From Thermoplasmatales archaeon (GTDB taxonomy: Archaea; Thermoplasmatota; Thermoplasmata; Thermoplasmatales; Thermoplasmataceae): a stretch of DNA of 33,074 nucleotides. Every line of letters begins with the position of its first letter. Position 1 is the stretch's first letter. Below are positions 1 to 8,511 of the stretch, piece after piece. The notes below the pieces were generated by a model. That model was not told the DNA's origin. It saw only the letters and a list, made by a program, of their open reading frames with translations, and ran no database searches. A program made the position numbers and the translations under genes. The stretch covers positions 1 through 33,074 of the forward strand of contig JAJSLM010000012.1 in NCBI GenBank assembly GCA_026127925.1, read 5' to 3'.

Positions 1-52
1 GCAGGAGTTTCAAAAAACCCCCTCTGGACTCCCCCTTATATCTATATCGTAG

Positions 53-256
53 TATATTATCTCTCTTATAACTGTACAAATAATAAAGGGAGCACATCAG
101 GGTGAAAGGCCATATTCTGTCATCAAGACAATATTCCATGGTGGTCATGTCTTCGTTACCACTATCCCAAGGGTAAGGGTCAAGAACATGTTCATGTGTC
201 TTGGACACAACCTCATGTGCATGATAAGGATGAAAAAGAATGGGATGATAGCGTGA
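53..256 (+). pseudogene. C-terminal remnant of a DDE transposase
   Basis: An open frame ending in TGA at 254-256 reads like the end of an IS4/IS5-type DDE transposase. It has a GERPYSVIK segment, then GGHVFVTT and RVKNMFMCLGHNL, the pattern of the last strand and helix of that fold. The frame is closed by a TAG at 50-52 and I see no continuation upstream within the window, so only about 60 C-terminal residues remain and the catalytic residues are absent. It is therefore a dead fragment. The exact IS family is uncertain. No inverted end was found downstream. Confidence 0.6.
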
Positions 257-462
257 GCTATGGAAATTCAATGAAGAATGGATGAAAAGAATGGGAAATT
301 AAGAGATAAAGTAACCATTTCCGACTGCATCGACCATGAATTCGCTGTAATTTCCTTGAAAGATCAATCAAGAGTGAAAATTAATATGTTGTTAGAAATT
401 GTCTGTTGAAGAAGGCGTAAGGATATAAGAATGCTTATAGTGCTAAAATCAATATCACACCT
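257..462. other. Non-coding stretch upstream of the alpha-mannosidase
   Basis: No convincing gene is visible between the transposase remnant and the mannosidase. A-T rich hexamers around 422-440 (atataag, ttatag) lie roughly 25-35 bases before the ATG at 463 and could be the TATA box of a leaderless or short-leader transcript. This promoter call is weak. The stretch may be flank left by the decayed insertion element. Confidence 0.35.
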
Positions 463-3459
463 ATGCAGGATGAATTGCAGACAAAAATTCTAAGAAAATT
501 GAGTGATATTATTTCAATGAGTTATACTTTCATAAAAATAATAGACTATATCAACATTAATGATCGAAAGATCAAATTACCCTTTACAATGAGAGTTGAT
601 CCAAGAGATAACATAAACATAAAGATCAACGTATTCTTTCCCCAATTAGATAGTGATGAAAGATACCTTTTGTTTATCGATATGACTGGCATTGGGGTAG
701 TATCAACAGATGACATTGAGGATCAAACTATAGATCCTGGGCATAAGTTCATATTCTTAAGGAATAAAGTAGAAAATATAGAGATCAATGCAAGTTCCAC
801 TTCATTCTTTGGAAGTAGTATGTGGAATTTCACTGTAAGTAGAGTGATAATTTCAAAAATAAACTGGAAAAAGTTTTCTTATGCTTTATATTTGAAAAAT
901 GTCGTAAAGTATTATATTTACCGCAACGATGAAATAGCACTTGAGAAGATACTAGACAGCCTTTATTCTGTGCATGAGACACCAAATATATTGCAGATAG
1001 CAGCAGCGAGTATAATGGGTCATAACACCTATGGCGATTACGAGCAACTTGTTGATTTCTATTCGATTCCAATAAGTGATGCTTCTTTGGCAGACTTAAA
1101 ATTTGGAACTTATAAGTTAGAATCTCTTGAGAAAGTTTCAGATCAAGTGATACAATCTATGGATGGGGACATATATCTTATGGGTCATTGCCACATTGAT
1201 GCGGCTTGGCTGTGGCCGTACAGCGAAACTAGAAAGAAAGTTAAACGCTCTTTCTTGAATACTCTTAAGTTGTACAGAGAGGGATATTCTTTTGTCTATG
1301 CCCAAAGCTCAGCTTTATATTATAAGTGGATAGAAGATCAAAATAAAGTGTTATTCGATGAAATAAAACATGCTGTGGCAAATGGAATGTGGTTGCCCGT
1401 TGGTGGAATGTGGGTTGAATCGGACACAAATTTGGTTTTAGGTGAATCACTTGCAAGGCAGTTCCTATTTGGACAGGATTATTTCAGGGAAAAGTTTGGC
1501 AGATATTCAAGAATAGGATGGTTACCAGACACATTTGGCTTTAGTGCTCAACTACCCCAAATTATGGCTGAAAGTCATATAGAAGTTTTTATTACTCACA
1601 AGTTAAGATGGAATGATACCACATATTTTCCTTATAATTTTTTCGTGTGGACGGGTATAGATGGTACATATATTCCAAGCATATTGGTGAATGAAACATA
1701 TAATGGAAATATGGAATATGACCAAATAGCTAGAGAAATATCAGGTCTTAAAAAAATGGGAAAACCGTATGTGTATCCTTATGGGTATGGCGATGGTGGA
1801 GGAGGTCCAAATGTTGAGATGATTGAACTCATGCAGTTTCTACCAAACTTAGTAAAGGGAACACATCAGCTGTTCTCAGAGGGCGATTTCTTGAAAGACG
1901 TGAAACACGCTTCTGAAAGTTCTGAAAAAGTTGCTGGTGAGCTTTATGTCGAGAATCACAGAGGAACTTATACAACAAACAATAAGATCAAGAAGAAAGT
2001 TTCTCAGTTAGAAGATCTACTTATTTCTGCTGATTTTGTTTCGTCCGTAGGTGTTTTGAAAGGATCTAAATGCGAACCGAATGCGCTAAGGAAAGAATGG
2101 GAAACTTTGCTCACAGCGGAATTTCATGACGTTATTCCCGGATCGGCTAACTACTTTGCATACTTAGAGGCTTTTGCTGATCTGGACAATGCTATTGCAG
2201 AAACTTTGAAGTATATAGAGGAGAAAATGACCGATATTTGTGAAAAATACAACTTATCAGCGGGTTATGTGGTCTTAAATCAGAGTCAGTACCAACTTAA
2301 TACATTTCTTGATCTCTCAAAAAACGCTATAAATCTTGAGGCAAAACGTACAGATTCATATGGATATATTCAAGCAGAGCCTTTCTGCGTAACTGTAGAG
2401 AGAGAGCTGACCGAAATTGTGAACCCATGTATTAATGATGTCCCATTCAAAGTTGAACAGACAGATAGATATATTCACGTGACTACGAAGATTTATGATT
2501 TTTGGCTTAATCTAGATGGGTCCTTTAAAATTGATAATGATGGTAAAAATATAATTCATAACGCTGCTACAGAGATTATGGAAGACTTACCAGCTAAATT
2601 TGATGCCTGGAATATAGATTATGATACCCTGGAAAAGAGGCGAATTCTAAACAAAGGAAAGTGCAATATTATGTACGAGGATGAAGGCTCATTTTTGATC
2701 TTGAAATCTAACGTTACTTACGAAGACGGTTCTACAATAATACAAAAATTTATACTAAATTCCTTAAATAAAGTTGTGGAAGTAGAGAACAACATTAAGC
2801 TTTCGAACAGGGAAAAACTGGTTAAAACGTTCTTTAATTCTAGCGTTATGACAAAACGCTTAATCTGTGAAATACCATTTGGGGTTATTGAACGAGATTT
2901 TGAAGGAGCATTAAATAATCCGAAATTCGAATTCCCCGCACTTCGTTTTGTAAACTGGTCAGATGCTAGCAATGGTTTTTCCTTGGTGTCCAGAGACTTA
3001 CATGGATATAGCTTCGTCAACGGAGAGCTAGGAATAACCTTAGCGAAGATCCCGTTGTATCCAAACCCATTTTCTGATATTGAGGGAGTCGTTAACACAT
3101 TCTATATCCTGTTGGATAAGGACTATAAAGAGGTTTTCAAGCAATGTAATTTCATATTCCATCCACCAATCATCTATCAGTCTAAGAACAAAAAAGGGCG
3201 TTCTTCTAAGGAAAAATTATTTCCGGTAGAGGAGACCGGCGTAGAAATAGAAGCAATTAAACCTGCAAAGTCAAATGATGGCCTTATTGTGAGATCCTAT
3301 GCGTTTAACAAACCGGCTAAACTCAAATTTAATTTCGCCACTATATCAGACATTTATAAAACAGACATTACTGAAGATACGTATTCTGAAAAGCTGAATG
3401 GCGATATAGATTATAATAAATTTGAAATTAAGACCTTATTCTTGCGAGTAAAGGATTAG
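463..3459 (+). CDS. Alpha-mannosidase, glycoside hydrolase family 38
   Basis: This 998-residue protein is a retaining, zinc-dependent alpha-mannosidase of GH38, a size typical of the class II enzymes found in archaea and bacteria. The catalytic (beta/alpha) domain starts near residue 235. GHCHIDAAWLWPY gives zinc ligands His244 and Asp246, WLPDTFGFS gives the nucleophile Asp356, and EFHDVIPGS gives zinc ligand His555. The beta-sandwich part follows from about 640 to the end. There is no signal peptide, so it probably acts in the cytoplasm. The frame upstream is closed by TAA at 418-420 and has no other start. It converges on a sugar ABC transporter operon across 35 bases, which suggests that imported mannosides are its substrate. 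Linkage specificity cannot be read from the sequence. Confidence 0.93.
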   Translation: MQDELQTKILRKLSDIISMSYTFIKIIDYININDRKIKLPFTMRVDPRDNINIKINVFFPQLDSDERYLLFIDMTGIGVVSTDDIEDQTIDPGHKFIFLRNKVENIEINASSTSFFGSSMWNFTVSRVIISKINWKKFSYALYLKNVVKYYIYRNDEIALEKILDSLYSVHETPNILQIAAASIMGHNTYGDYEQLVDFYSIPISDASLADLKFGTYKLESLEKVSDQVIQSMDGDIYLMGHCHIDAAWLWPYSETRKKVKRSFLNTLKLYREGYSFVYAQSSALYYKWIEDQNKVLFDEIKHAVANGMWLPVGGMWVESDTNLVLGESLARQFLFGQDYFREKFGRYSRIGWLPDTFGFSAQLPQIMAESHIEVFITHKLRWNDTTYFPYNFFVWTGIDGTYIPSILVNETYNGNMEYDQIAREISGLKKMGKPYVYPYGYGDGGGGPNVEMIELMQFLPNLVKGTHQLFSEGDFLKDVKHASESSEKVAGELYVENHRGTYTTNNKIKKKVSQLEDLLISADFVSSVGVLKGSKCEPNALRKEWETLLTAEFHDVIPGSANYFAYLEAFADLDNAIAETLKYIEEKMTDICEKYNLSAGYVVLNQSQYQLNTFLDLSKNAINLEAKRTDSYGYIQAEPFCVTVERELTEIVNPCINDVPFKVEQTDRYIHVTTKIYDFWLNLDGSFKIDNDGKNIIHNAATEIMEDLPAKFDAWNIDYDTLEKRRILNKGKCNIMYEDEGSFLILKSNVTYEDGSTIIQKFILNSLNKVVEVENNIKLSNREKLVKTFFNSSVMTKRLICEIPFGVIERDFEGALNNPKFEFPALRFVNWSDASNGFSLVSRDLHGYSFVNGELGITLAKIPLYPNPFSDIEGVVNTFYILLDKDYKEVFKQCNFIFHPPIIYQSKNKKGRSSKEKLFPVEETGVEIEAIKPAKSNDGLIVRSYAFNKPAKLKFNFATISDIYKTDITEDTYSEKLNGDIDYNKFEIKTLFLRVKD

Positions 3460-3494
3460 GCTTGTCTTTCGCCGAGACTATCAAAATAAAATCG

Positions 3495-3977
3495 TTAATA
3501 GATTACAGTCGGTGGAATGTTTCCAACTAGATGGATCGATAACACACCAGAAAATAATAAAATATTACTATACACAATAATATTTAAACTAGCACAAGAA
3601 GAGACTGTTGAACCAACAAAATTACCTTGACCTGAGCCATTAAAATAATAATTATTGTACTTAAAAAAAAACTGATTTACACGAAAATGTGGAGTGGTAA
3701 TGTAGATAAATTTTAATGAAACGTTAGTGGGAAAATTAAAAGAAATACTGAAAGGATTTGAAGAGTAAACCTTACTGACAGTAATATTCCAAATCGTAGC
3801 AGAATTGGATACATTCACATATCCAAGCGACACACCCGTAATATCATAAAGTACGTTGGATGACTTCTGGCTTTGCGGTATATCTACAATAGTGGGGATA
3901 ACGATGGATAATACTAAAACCGTAGACACCAGCAAAATAATAATAATTCTTATTTTCCTATTTTTAAATTTTGTCAT
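3495..3977 (-). CDS. Small membrane-anchored surface protein of unknown function
   Basis: A 160-residue protein with a basic N-terminus and one strong hydrophobic segment (about residues 9-31), then an extracytoplasmic portion rich in Asn, Ser, Tyr and Phe with several N-x-S/T sites that could be N-glycosylated. I do not recognise a family. Its ATG overlaps the TGA of the transporter ATPase by four bases (ATGA), so it is translationally coupled as the last gene of the sugar ABC operon. An accessory role at the cell surface in sugar capture is inference from position only. Base composition is more A-T rich than the ATPase gene. Confidence 0.7.
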   Translation of the reverse strand: MTKFKNRKIRIIIILLVSTVLVLSIVIPTIVDIPQSQKSSNVLYDITGVSLGYVNVSNSATIWNITVSKVYSSNPFSISFNFPTNVSLKFIYITTPHFRVNQFFFKYNNYYFNGSGQGNFVGSTVSSCASLNIIVYSNILLFSGVLSIHLVGNIPPTVIY

Positions 3978-5035
3978 AGATTATCAATTCTAGACCCGTT
4001 ATTGTCAAAAATATAAATTTCAGAAAAAGGCACGTAGACAACCATTTCCTTGGATAATTCTACTTTTTTGGGAGTATCGGTTCTTATGCGAATTTCCTTG
4101 CCGCTATTTGTATTCGCGACAATCAATGTGTATGCCCCAAGTGCTTCGATAGCCTTCGGTGTTATTTTTATAGCTATATCGCCATCCCTATGCTTATCCA
4201 TTGCGAAACTTTCAGGTCGTATGCCAACGGTTATTTCTTTTAATTCATTTGAGTGATTGCTTATTATTAAATCCTCACTGTAGTACTTGTCACTCCTTTT
4301 TTCAAGATCGAAGAAATTAATAACAGGCTCACCAAGAAAAGCGGCCACGTATTCATTTGTTGGTTTCTTGTATATTTCCATCGGGCTTCCGGTTTGCTCA
4401 AGTTTACCGTTATGAAGTATAGCAATATGATCGCCTAGCGACATTGCTTCTTGCTGGTCGTGAGTGACATATATGAATGTTTTTCCAAGATTTTGCTGTA
4501 TCAACTTAAGTTCTATCCTTATTTGGCTTCTGATCTTTGCGTCTAGGTTTGAAAGCGGTTCGTCTAAAAGAAAAATGGACGGATCTCTTACAAGAGCCCT
4601 GCCCAGGGCCACTCTCTGAGCCTGCCCTCCAGACAATTCTCGCGGGTACCTGGTCAAGAGCTCATTCAAACCTAATAAGTCTGCCACCTCATTAACCTTC
4701 TTAATGATGCTTTCCTTTGAGAAATGCCTCATTTTTAGTGGAAACGCCATATTATTAAATACAGTCATATGTGGATAAAGTGCATAGTCTTGAAAAACCA
4801 TAGCGACTCCTCTTTGCATGGGTCCAAGAGCGTTTACGTTGTTTCCATCAAACAAGATATCTCCAGAAGATGCTTTTTCAAGGCCAGAAATTATATTTAG
4901 AGTTGTAGATTTACCTGAACCAGACGCACCTAATAAAATAAAGAATTCCTTGTCTTTCGCAAATAAATTCAAATTATCTAGCACAACTGTATTAGAAAAT
5001 TTTTTTATGATTTTACTTAGTTCTACGGATACCAT
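3974..5035 (-). CDS. Sugar ABC transporter ATP-binding protein (MalK/UgpC/MsmX type)
   Basis: A 353-residue cytoplasmic ATPase that powers a carbohydrate importer. Walker A GASGSGKST is at 36-44, the Q-loop glutamine at 82, the signature LSGGQ at 134-138, Walker B FLLDEP at 155-160 and the switch histidine at 192. A C-terminal regulatory/TOBE domain follows from about 235, with the VGIRPE motif typical of CUT1 sugar importers. It begins four bases after the upstream permease stop, behind a good Shine-Dalgarno-like AAGGGGTGAG, as expected for an internal operon gene. CUT1 systems carry di- and oligosaccharides or polyols. The neighbouring GH38 enzyme points to mannosides. Confidence 0.95.
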   Translation of the reverse strand: MVSVELSKIIKKFSNTVVLDNLNLFAKDKEFFILLGASGSGKSTTLNIISGLEKASSGDILFDGNNVNALGPMQRGVAMVFQDYALYPHMTVFNNMAFPLKMRHFSKESIIKKVNEVADLLGLNELLTRYPRELSGGQAQRVALGRALVRDPSIFLLDEPLSNLDAKIRSQIRIELKLIQQNLGKTFIYVTHDQQEAMSLGDHIAILHNGKLEQTGSPMEIYKKPTNEYVAAFLGEPVINFFDLEKRSDKYYSEDLIISNHSNELKEITVGIRPESFAMDKHRDGDIAIKITPKAIEALGAYTLIVANTNSGKEIRIRTDTPKKVELSKEMVVYVPFSEIYIFDNNGSRIDNL

Positions 5036-5039
5036 AATC

Positions 5040-5849
5040 TCACCCCTTCACTCCACCTATAGAGAATGCCTTAATAAGATATTTCTGCGCAAAAATATAA
5101 AGGATCAAAGTGGGAATAGTATATATCACTGAAGCCGCTGCCAATTCATTGTATTTAACTGAGTATGCGCCAAAATAACTATATATATAAACGGAAATCG
5201 GAAAGAGATGTTGTGACGACAATAGGATATATGGCACATAAAAATTTCCCCAATTTGTTATGAAATCCAATAAAATCAGAACCGCTATGGAGGGAAACGC
5301 CATGGGTAAAAAAACATTAAAGATGGATTGAAGAGGTGAAGCTCCATCTATTATGGCCGCCTTCTCAATGGACTTTGGGATTTGGTCAAAAGAATTTTTC
5401 AACAGCCATACAGTTATAGGAAGATTCAAAACCCCAAGAAATAATATTACACCAAACTGGGTATTATAAAGCACGGTTTTTATGTAAAAAACGTAAGTTG
5501 GTATCAACAAAGAAAAAACTGGGAATCCAGTGAAGAACAATATCGTGAGTAAAATGGCTATCCTACCCGGGAATCTACGTCTAGAGAATACATACGCGGC
5601 TAATATAGAAAATGCTATAGAAAATGCCATGCCGCCTAGTGACTGAATCAACCCATTGATTATAGCTAATCTAAAATAGTACACATGAAAAATATCGGAA
5701 TAGGCAATTAGTGTAAAATGGCCAAAGTCACCGAAACCTATATTGCTAACAGATGAAAATCCCTCTTCGAAAACCCAAACAAAAGGGATTATAAATAAAA
5801 TCGCAATTATCGTTAAAACGATATAAGACCCCAAACTTGTAACTTTCAT
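5040..5849 (-). CDS. Sugar ABC transporter permease (MalG-like)
   Basis: A 269-residue inner component of the sugar importer with six predicted membrane helices, the first at about residues 8-28. The cytoplasmic EAA loop that docks on the ATPase is clear: EKAAIIDGASPLQSIFN followed by VFLP. The length and the position of the EAA loop near the middle match the shorter MalG-type partner. It starts four bases after the stop of the MalF-like permease and is followed directly by the ATPase gene, so the stoichiometry is probably coordinated by coupled translation. Substrate is not readable from the sequence. Confidence 0.93.
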   Translation of the reverse strand: MKVTSLGSYIVLTIIAILFIIPFVWVFEEGFSSVSNIGFGDFGHFTLIAYSDIFHVYYFRLAIINGLIQSLGGMAFSIAFSILAAYVFSRRRFPGRIAILLTILFFTGFPVFSLLIPTYVFYIKTVLYNTQFGVILFLGVLNLPITVWLLKNSFDQIPKSIEKAAIIDGASPLQSIFNVFLPMAFPSIAVLILLDFITNWGNFYVPYILLSSQHLFPISVYIYSYFGAYSVKYNELAAASVIYTIPTLILYIFAQKYLIKAFSIGGVKG

Positions 5850-5853
5850 GTTC

Positions 5854-6765
5854 CTAACCTTGAACCTTTACAAACCGTAAATACAGAAGAGACATCACCA
5901 CACCCATAAGTATTATTATCACCCCGATTGCATTGGCAAGACCTATGCTGAAAAGAGAGAATGCCGTGTGATATTGATAGATAGTTAACAGGTCAGTGAC
6001 ATTAGCTGGACCACCGTCTGTCAAAACATAGATCATAGTGAACGTTCCCAAGGTCCACAACGTTATCAGTATCAGGTCAGTAAGAATTGTGTCTTTCATC
6101 ATAGGAAATATAATTCTAAAAAAACGCGAGAATGGATTAGCCCCATCAACAATTGTGGCTTTTATAATGGAGGGACTGATATTTTTAAGGCTTGAAGTAA
6201 AAAGAAGAACAGAAAAACCCAAGCCTAACCATATATTGGCAAATATAATCACATAAAGAGCACTGCTTCTCGAGAGGAAATCTATAGGTGTACCTCCAAA
6301 ACGAGTTATAATGAAATTTAAGAAACCAGCAGGGATATAACTAACAGTACTATACCACGTAATGCCTGCCACAACTTGAGGTGTAGCCCAAGCCATTAAT
6401 ATTATTAGTGTAATTATCGTGGCAAAAAGCTTTTTTGTTCCATTCAGCACATAAGCAAGTATAGAACCCAAAAACATTTGCCCAACTACCCCCGACAAAA
6501 TCAAAAATACAATTGTCACAGTTATTGATTGTATAAAAACGGAACTTTTAAATAGAGTTGCATAGTTTGATATACTAACGTAAGCAAATTCACTAATATT
6601 GTACAAAGAAATATTCGTAAAAGAATAATAAAATGAAAGTATCAAAGGATAAATGAAGAATATACTCAAATAGACAAAAGTAGGAACAAGCGCAATAAAG
6701 GGAAAAATATCTAAATGACCCCTACCTATACTCGTTTTATTACTTACTTCTGTCAAGATCCCCAA
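5854..6765 (-). CDS. Sugar ABC transporter permease (MalF-like), TTG start
   Basis: A 303-residue permease with a first membrane helix near residues 25-47 and five more to the end. The EAA loop reads ATIVDGANPFSRFFRIIFP, the docking site for the ATPase. The start is a TTG at 6763-6765 behind a purine-rich AAAGAGAG, 13 bases after the binding-protein stop. The only upstream ATG (6777-6779) is out of frame and stops quickly, so a TTG start is my best reading, which is uncommon for this window. It pairs with the MalG-like protein to form the membrane channel. Confidence 0.92.
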   Translation of the reverse strand: MGILTEVSNKTSIGRGHLDIFPFIALVPTFVYLSIFFIYPLILSFYYSFTNISLYNISEFAYVSISNYATLFKSSVFIQSITVTIVFLILSGVVGQMFLGSILAYVLNGTKKLFATIITLIILMAWATPQVVAGITWYSTVSYIPAGFLNFIITRFGGTPIDFLSRSSALYVIIFANIWLGLGFSVLLFTSSLKNISPSIIKATIVDGANPFSRFFRIIFPMMKDTILTDLILITLWTLGTFTMIYVLTDGGPANVTDLLTIYQYHTAFSLFSIGLANAIGVIIILMGVVMSLLYLRFVKVQG

Positions 6766-6778
6766 CTACTCTCTTTCA

Positions 6779-8311
6779 TTACCTTCCAATTCTTGGTACA
6801 AGTAGGTACATATTGTTATAGTAGTTTGTTGATGATAGACTTTCGAAATTCAGGATATGCTGAATTGAATTGGTAGGTTCATAGGTTGTTAGTGACGGCC
6901 CTACAGTAGGACCGTATACGCTTTGAACCTGTGAAGCCCCAAGAGCACCTACCAAAGTGGAATCATACGTAGATAGTGCTTGACTTACAGATTTACCAGC
7001 GACAACGACATCACTCATTGCTGCTTGTAACGCATCCGATACCGTCGGATACGCTGCAACTGGTGGTCTATAATTTCCATAAGCCAAAATGTTTGTAAAG
7101 AACGTGTCCAAAGACGGATCCGCAGGCATCAACTTGCTAAATTGTGGGTTAGAAACCGCATTAGTTGTTGTTGGAAGTCCTCCTGCAAGCGCTCCACCAG
7201 GAAGGTTTATGGCAATTTGATTGGTGGTGTTGTCTAATGCCGACATGAACGAATAAACTAGGGACTTATTAGATACTCCATTATACATGGCCCAGCCCCA
7301 CCCACCTACCATGGAACTGTAGTTAGGACTTTGACCAAATTCTGTCGGTATTTTCGCAACTCCAATATATTTTGAGAAGTTCGATATATAATGTGCAGAT
7401 CCTGATGCCCATTGATAGCCAAACATCCAACTTCCGTCAATAGCTATGCCCAGTTTCCCCTCTTGCATATATTGCCCAGTTGTTATATACGGAGTTGTGC
7501 TCAAATCAACGGAAGCTAAATGATCTGTTACAAAAATTGTTTTGTAAAAGTGTAATGTTGCGTTTAATCCAGGATTAAATCCATACCATTTTGAACTTGT
7601 AAAGTTGTAGAGCCCCCAACCGGTTCCATAAAGTAATCCTTCAAATCCAGTGAATGTTGAAGCTTCGTCGCCTCTAGTATCAGTATATACATTCATAGGG
7701 ATAAATCCAGAAATAGATGAACCCAATTTTGATTGAAGGGTTTGAGCTGTGGTTATAATATCAGTCCAGTTGGCCGGCTGCCAAGGCAAAGCTATCCCAG
7801 CTTCCTTAAACAACGTCATGTTATAATATATAAGTGTATCTGTAACTTGAGCGGGCAGTCCATATAGAGTGCTATTTATGGTCATTTGACCAAGTGCCGA
7901 AGGAAAATACAATGATCTCTCTGAACTATTCAAATAACTATTGAGAGGTGAAAGAACATGATCTGATGCATAAGTGGCTGTATAAAACATGTCCTCTAAC
8001 ATTACACTAGGCGCAGTAGACGGACTCGAAGTCATCAGGTCAAGTTTTGTGTAATAATTCCCTTCGCTACTCGCGTCAAAGGGACCGACAAAAGATATCT
8101 TAACGCCTGGATGAGCTCTTTGCCAAGCAGCTGTAGAGTTATTTATGAAATTTTCCCATTTGGCTGCCGACGCACCATATATTGGGGCAGCTATACTAAT
8201 AGTTTCTACTTTTTTTGTCGTGGGATGATAGTACAGACCAAAATAAACACCTAACCCCGCCACAACAACAACGATTACAACAATTATTGCAATTATTCCT
8301 GTTTTATTCAT
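6779..8311 (-). CDS. Extracellular sugar-binding protein of the ABC transporter
   Basis: A 510-residue family 1 solute-binding protein that captures the sugar outside the cell and delivers it to the two permeases. A single N-terminal hydrophobic segment at about residues 5-27 lacks a lipobox cysteine, so it is likely an uncleaved membrane anchor, as common in acidophilic archaea. The mature part shows family features: an early ISIAAPIYG strand, KLDLM, GLPAQVTDTLIYYN, and IAIDGSWMFGYQW followed by VGGWGWAMY. It is the first gene of the operon. A TATA box lies at 8341-8350, about 30 bases upstream. Confidence 0.92.
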   Translation of the reverse strand: MNKTGIIAIIVVIVVVVAGLGVYFGLYYHPTTKKVETISIAAPIYGASAAKWENFINNSTAAWQRAHPGVKISFVGPFDASSEGNYYTKLDLMTSSPSTAPSVMLEDMFYTATYASDHVLSPLNSYLNSSERSLYFPSALGQMTINSTLYGLPAQVTDTLIYYNMTLFKEAGIALPWQPANWTDIITTAQTLQSKLGSSISGFIPMNVYTDTRGDEASTFTGFEGLLYGTGWGLYNFTSSKWYGFNPGLNATLHFYKTIFVTDHLASVDLSTTPYITTGQYMQEGKLGIAIDGSWMFGYQWASGSAHYISNFSKYIGVAKIPTEFGQSPNYSSMVGGWGWAMYNGVSNKSLVYSFMSALDNTTNQIAINLPGGALAGGLPTTTNAVSNPQFSKLMPADPSLDTFFTNILAYGNYRPPVAAYPTVSDALQAAMSDVVVAGKSVSQALSTYDSTLVGALGASQVQSVYGPTVGPSLTTYEPTNSIQHILNFESLSSTNYYNNMYLLVPRIGR

Positions 8312-8339
8312 GCGACCACTTCGATAGGATTCAAATCTA

Positions 8340-8351
8340 GATATTTAAACT
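8340..8351 (-). promoter_or_regulatory. TATA box of the sugar ABC operon
   Basis: On the minus strand the sequence reads GTTTAAATAT, preceded by a purine-rich stretch that could serve as BRE. Its centre is about 34 bases upstream of the ATG at 8311, giving a predicted start site near 8320 and a leader of about ten bases. Confidence 0.55.
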
Positions 8352-8511
8352 TTCTCTAAAAATAACACTTTTAGTAGTATTTTGCAATATCTTGTTTGTC
8401 ATATACGAAGATCAGAAGTGTTTTTTTACAATAGGTAAAATACCAATATGCGGGCATCTTGCTATATTTAACTTAAAACAACAAATAGCAAAAGAAGAAG
8501 ATAAGTTGATT

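Noticed and set aside
3460-3494. Hairpin GTCT/AGAC between the mannosidase and the ABC operon
   Set aside because: Only four paired bases with a seven-base loop and no T-tract. Too weak to call as a bidirectional terminator.
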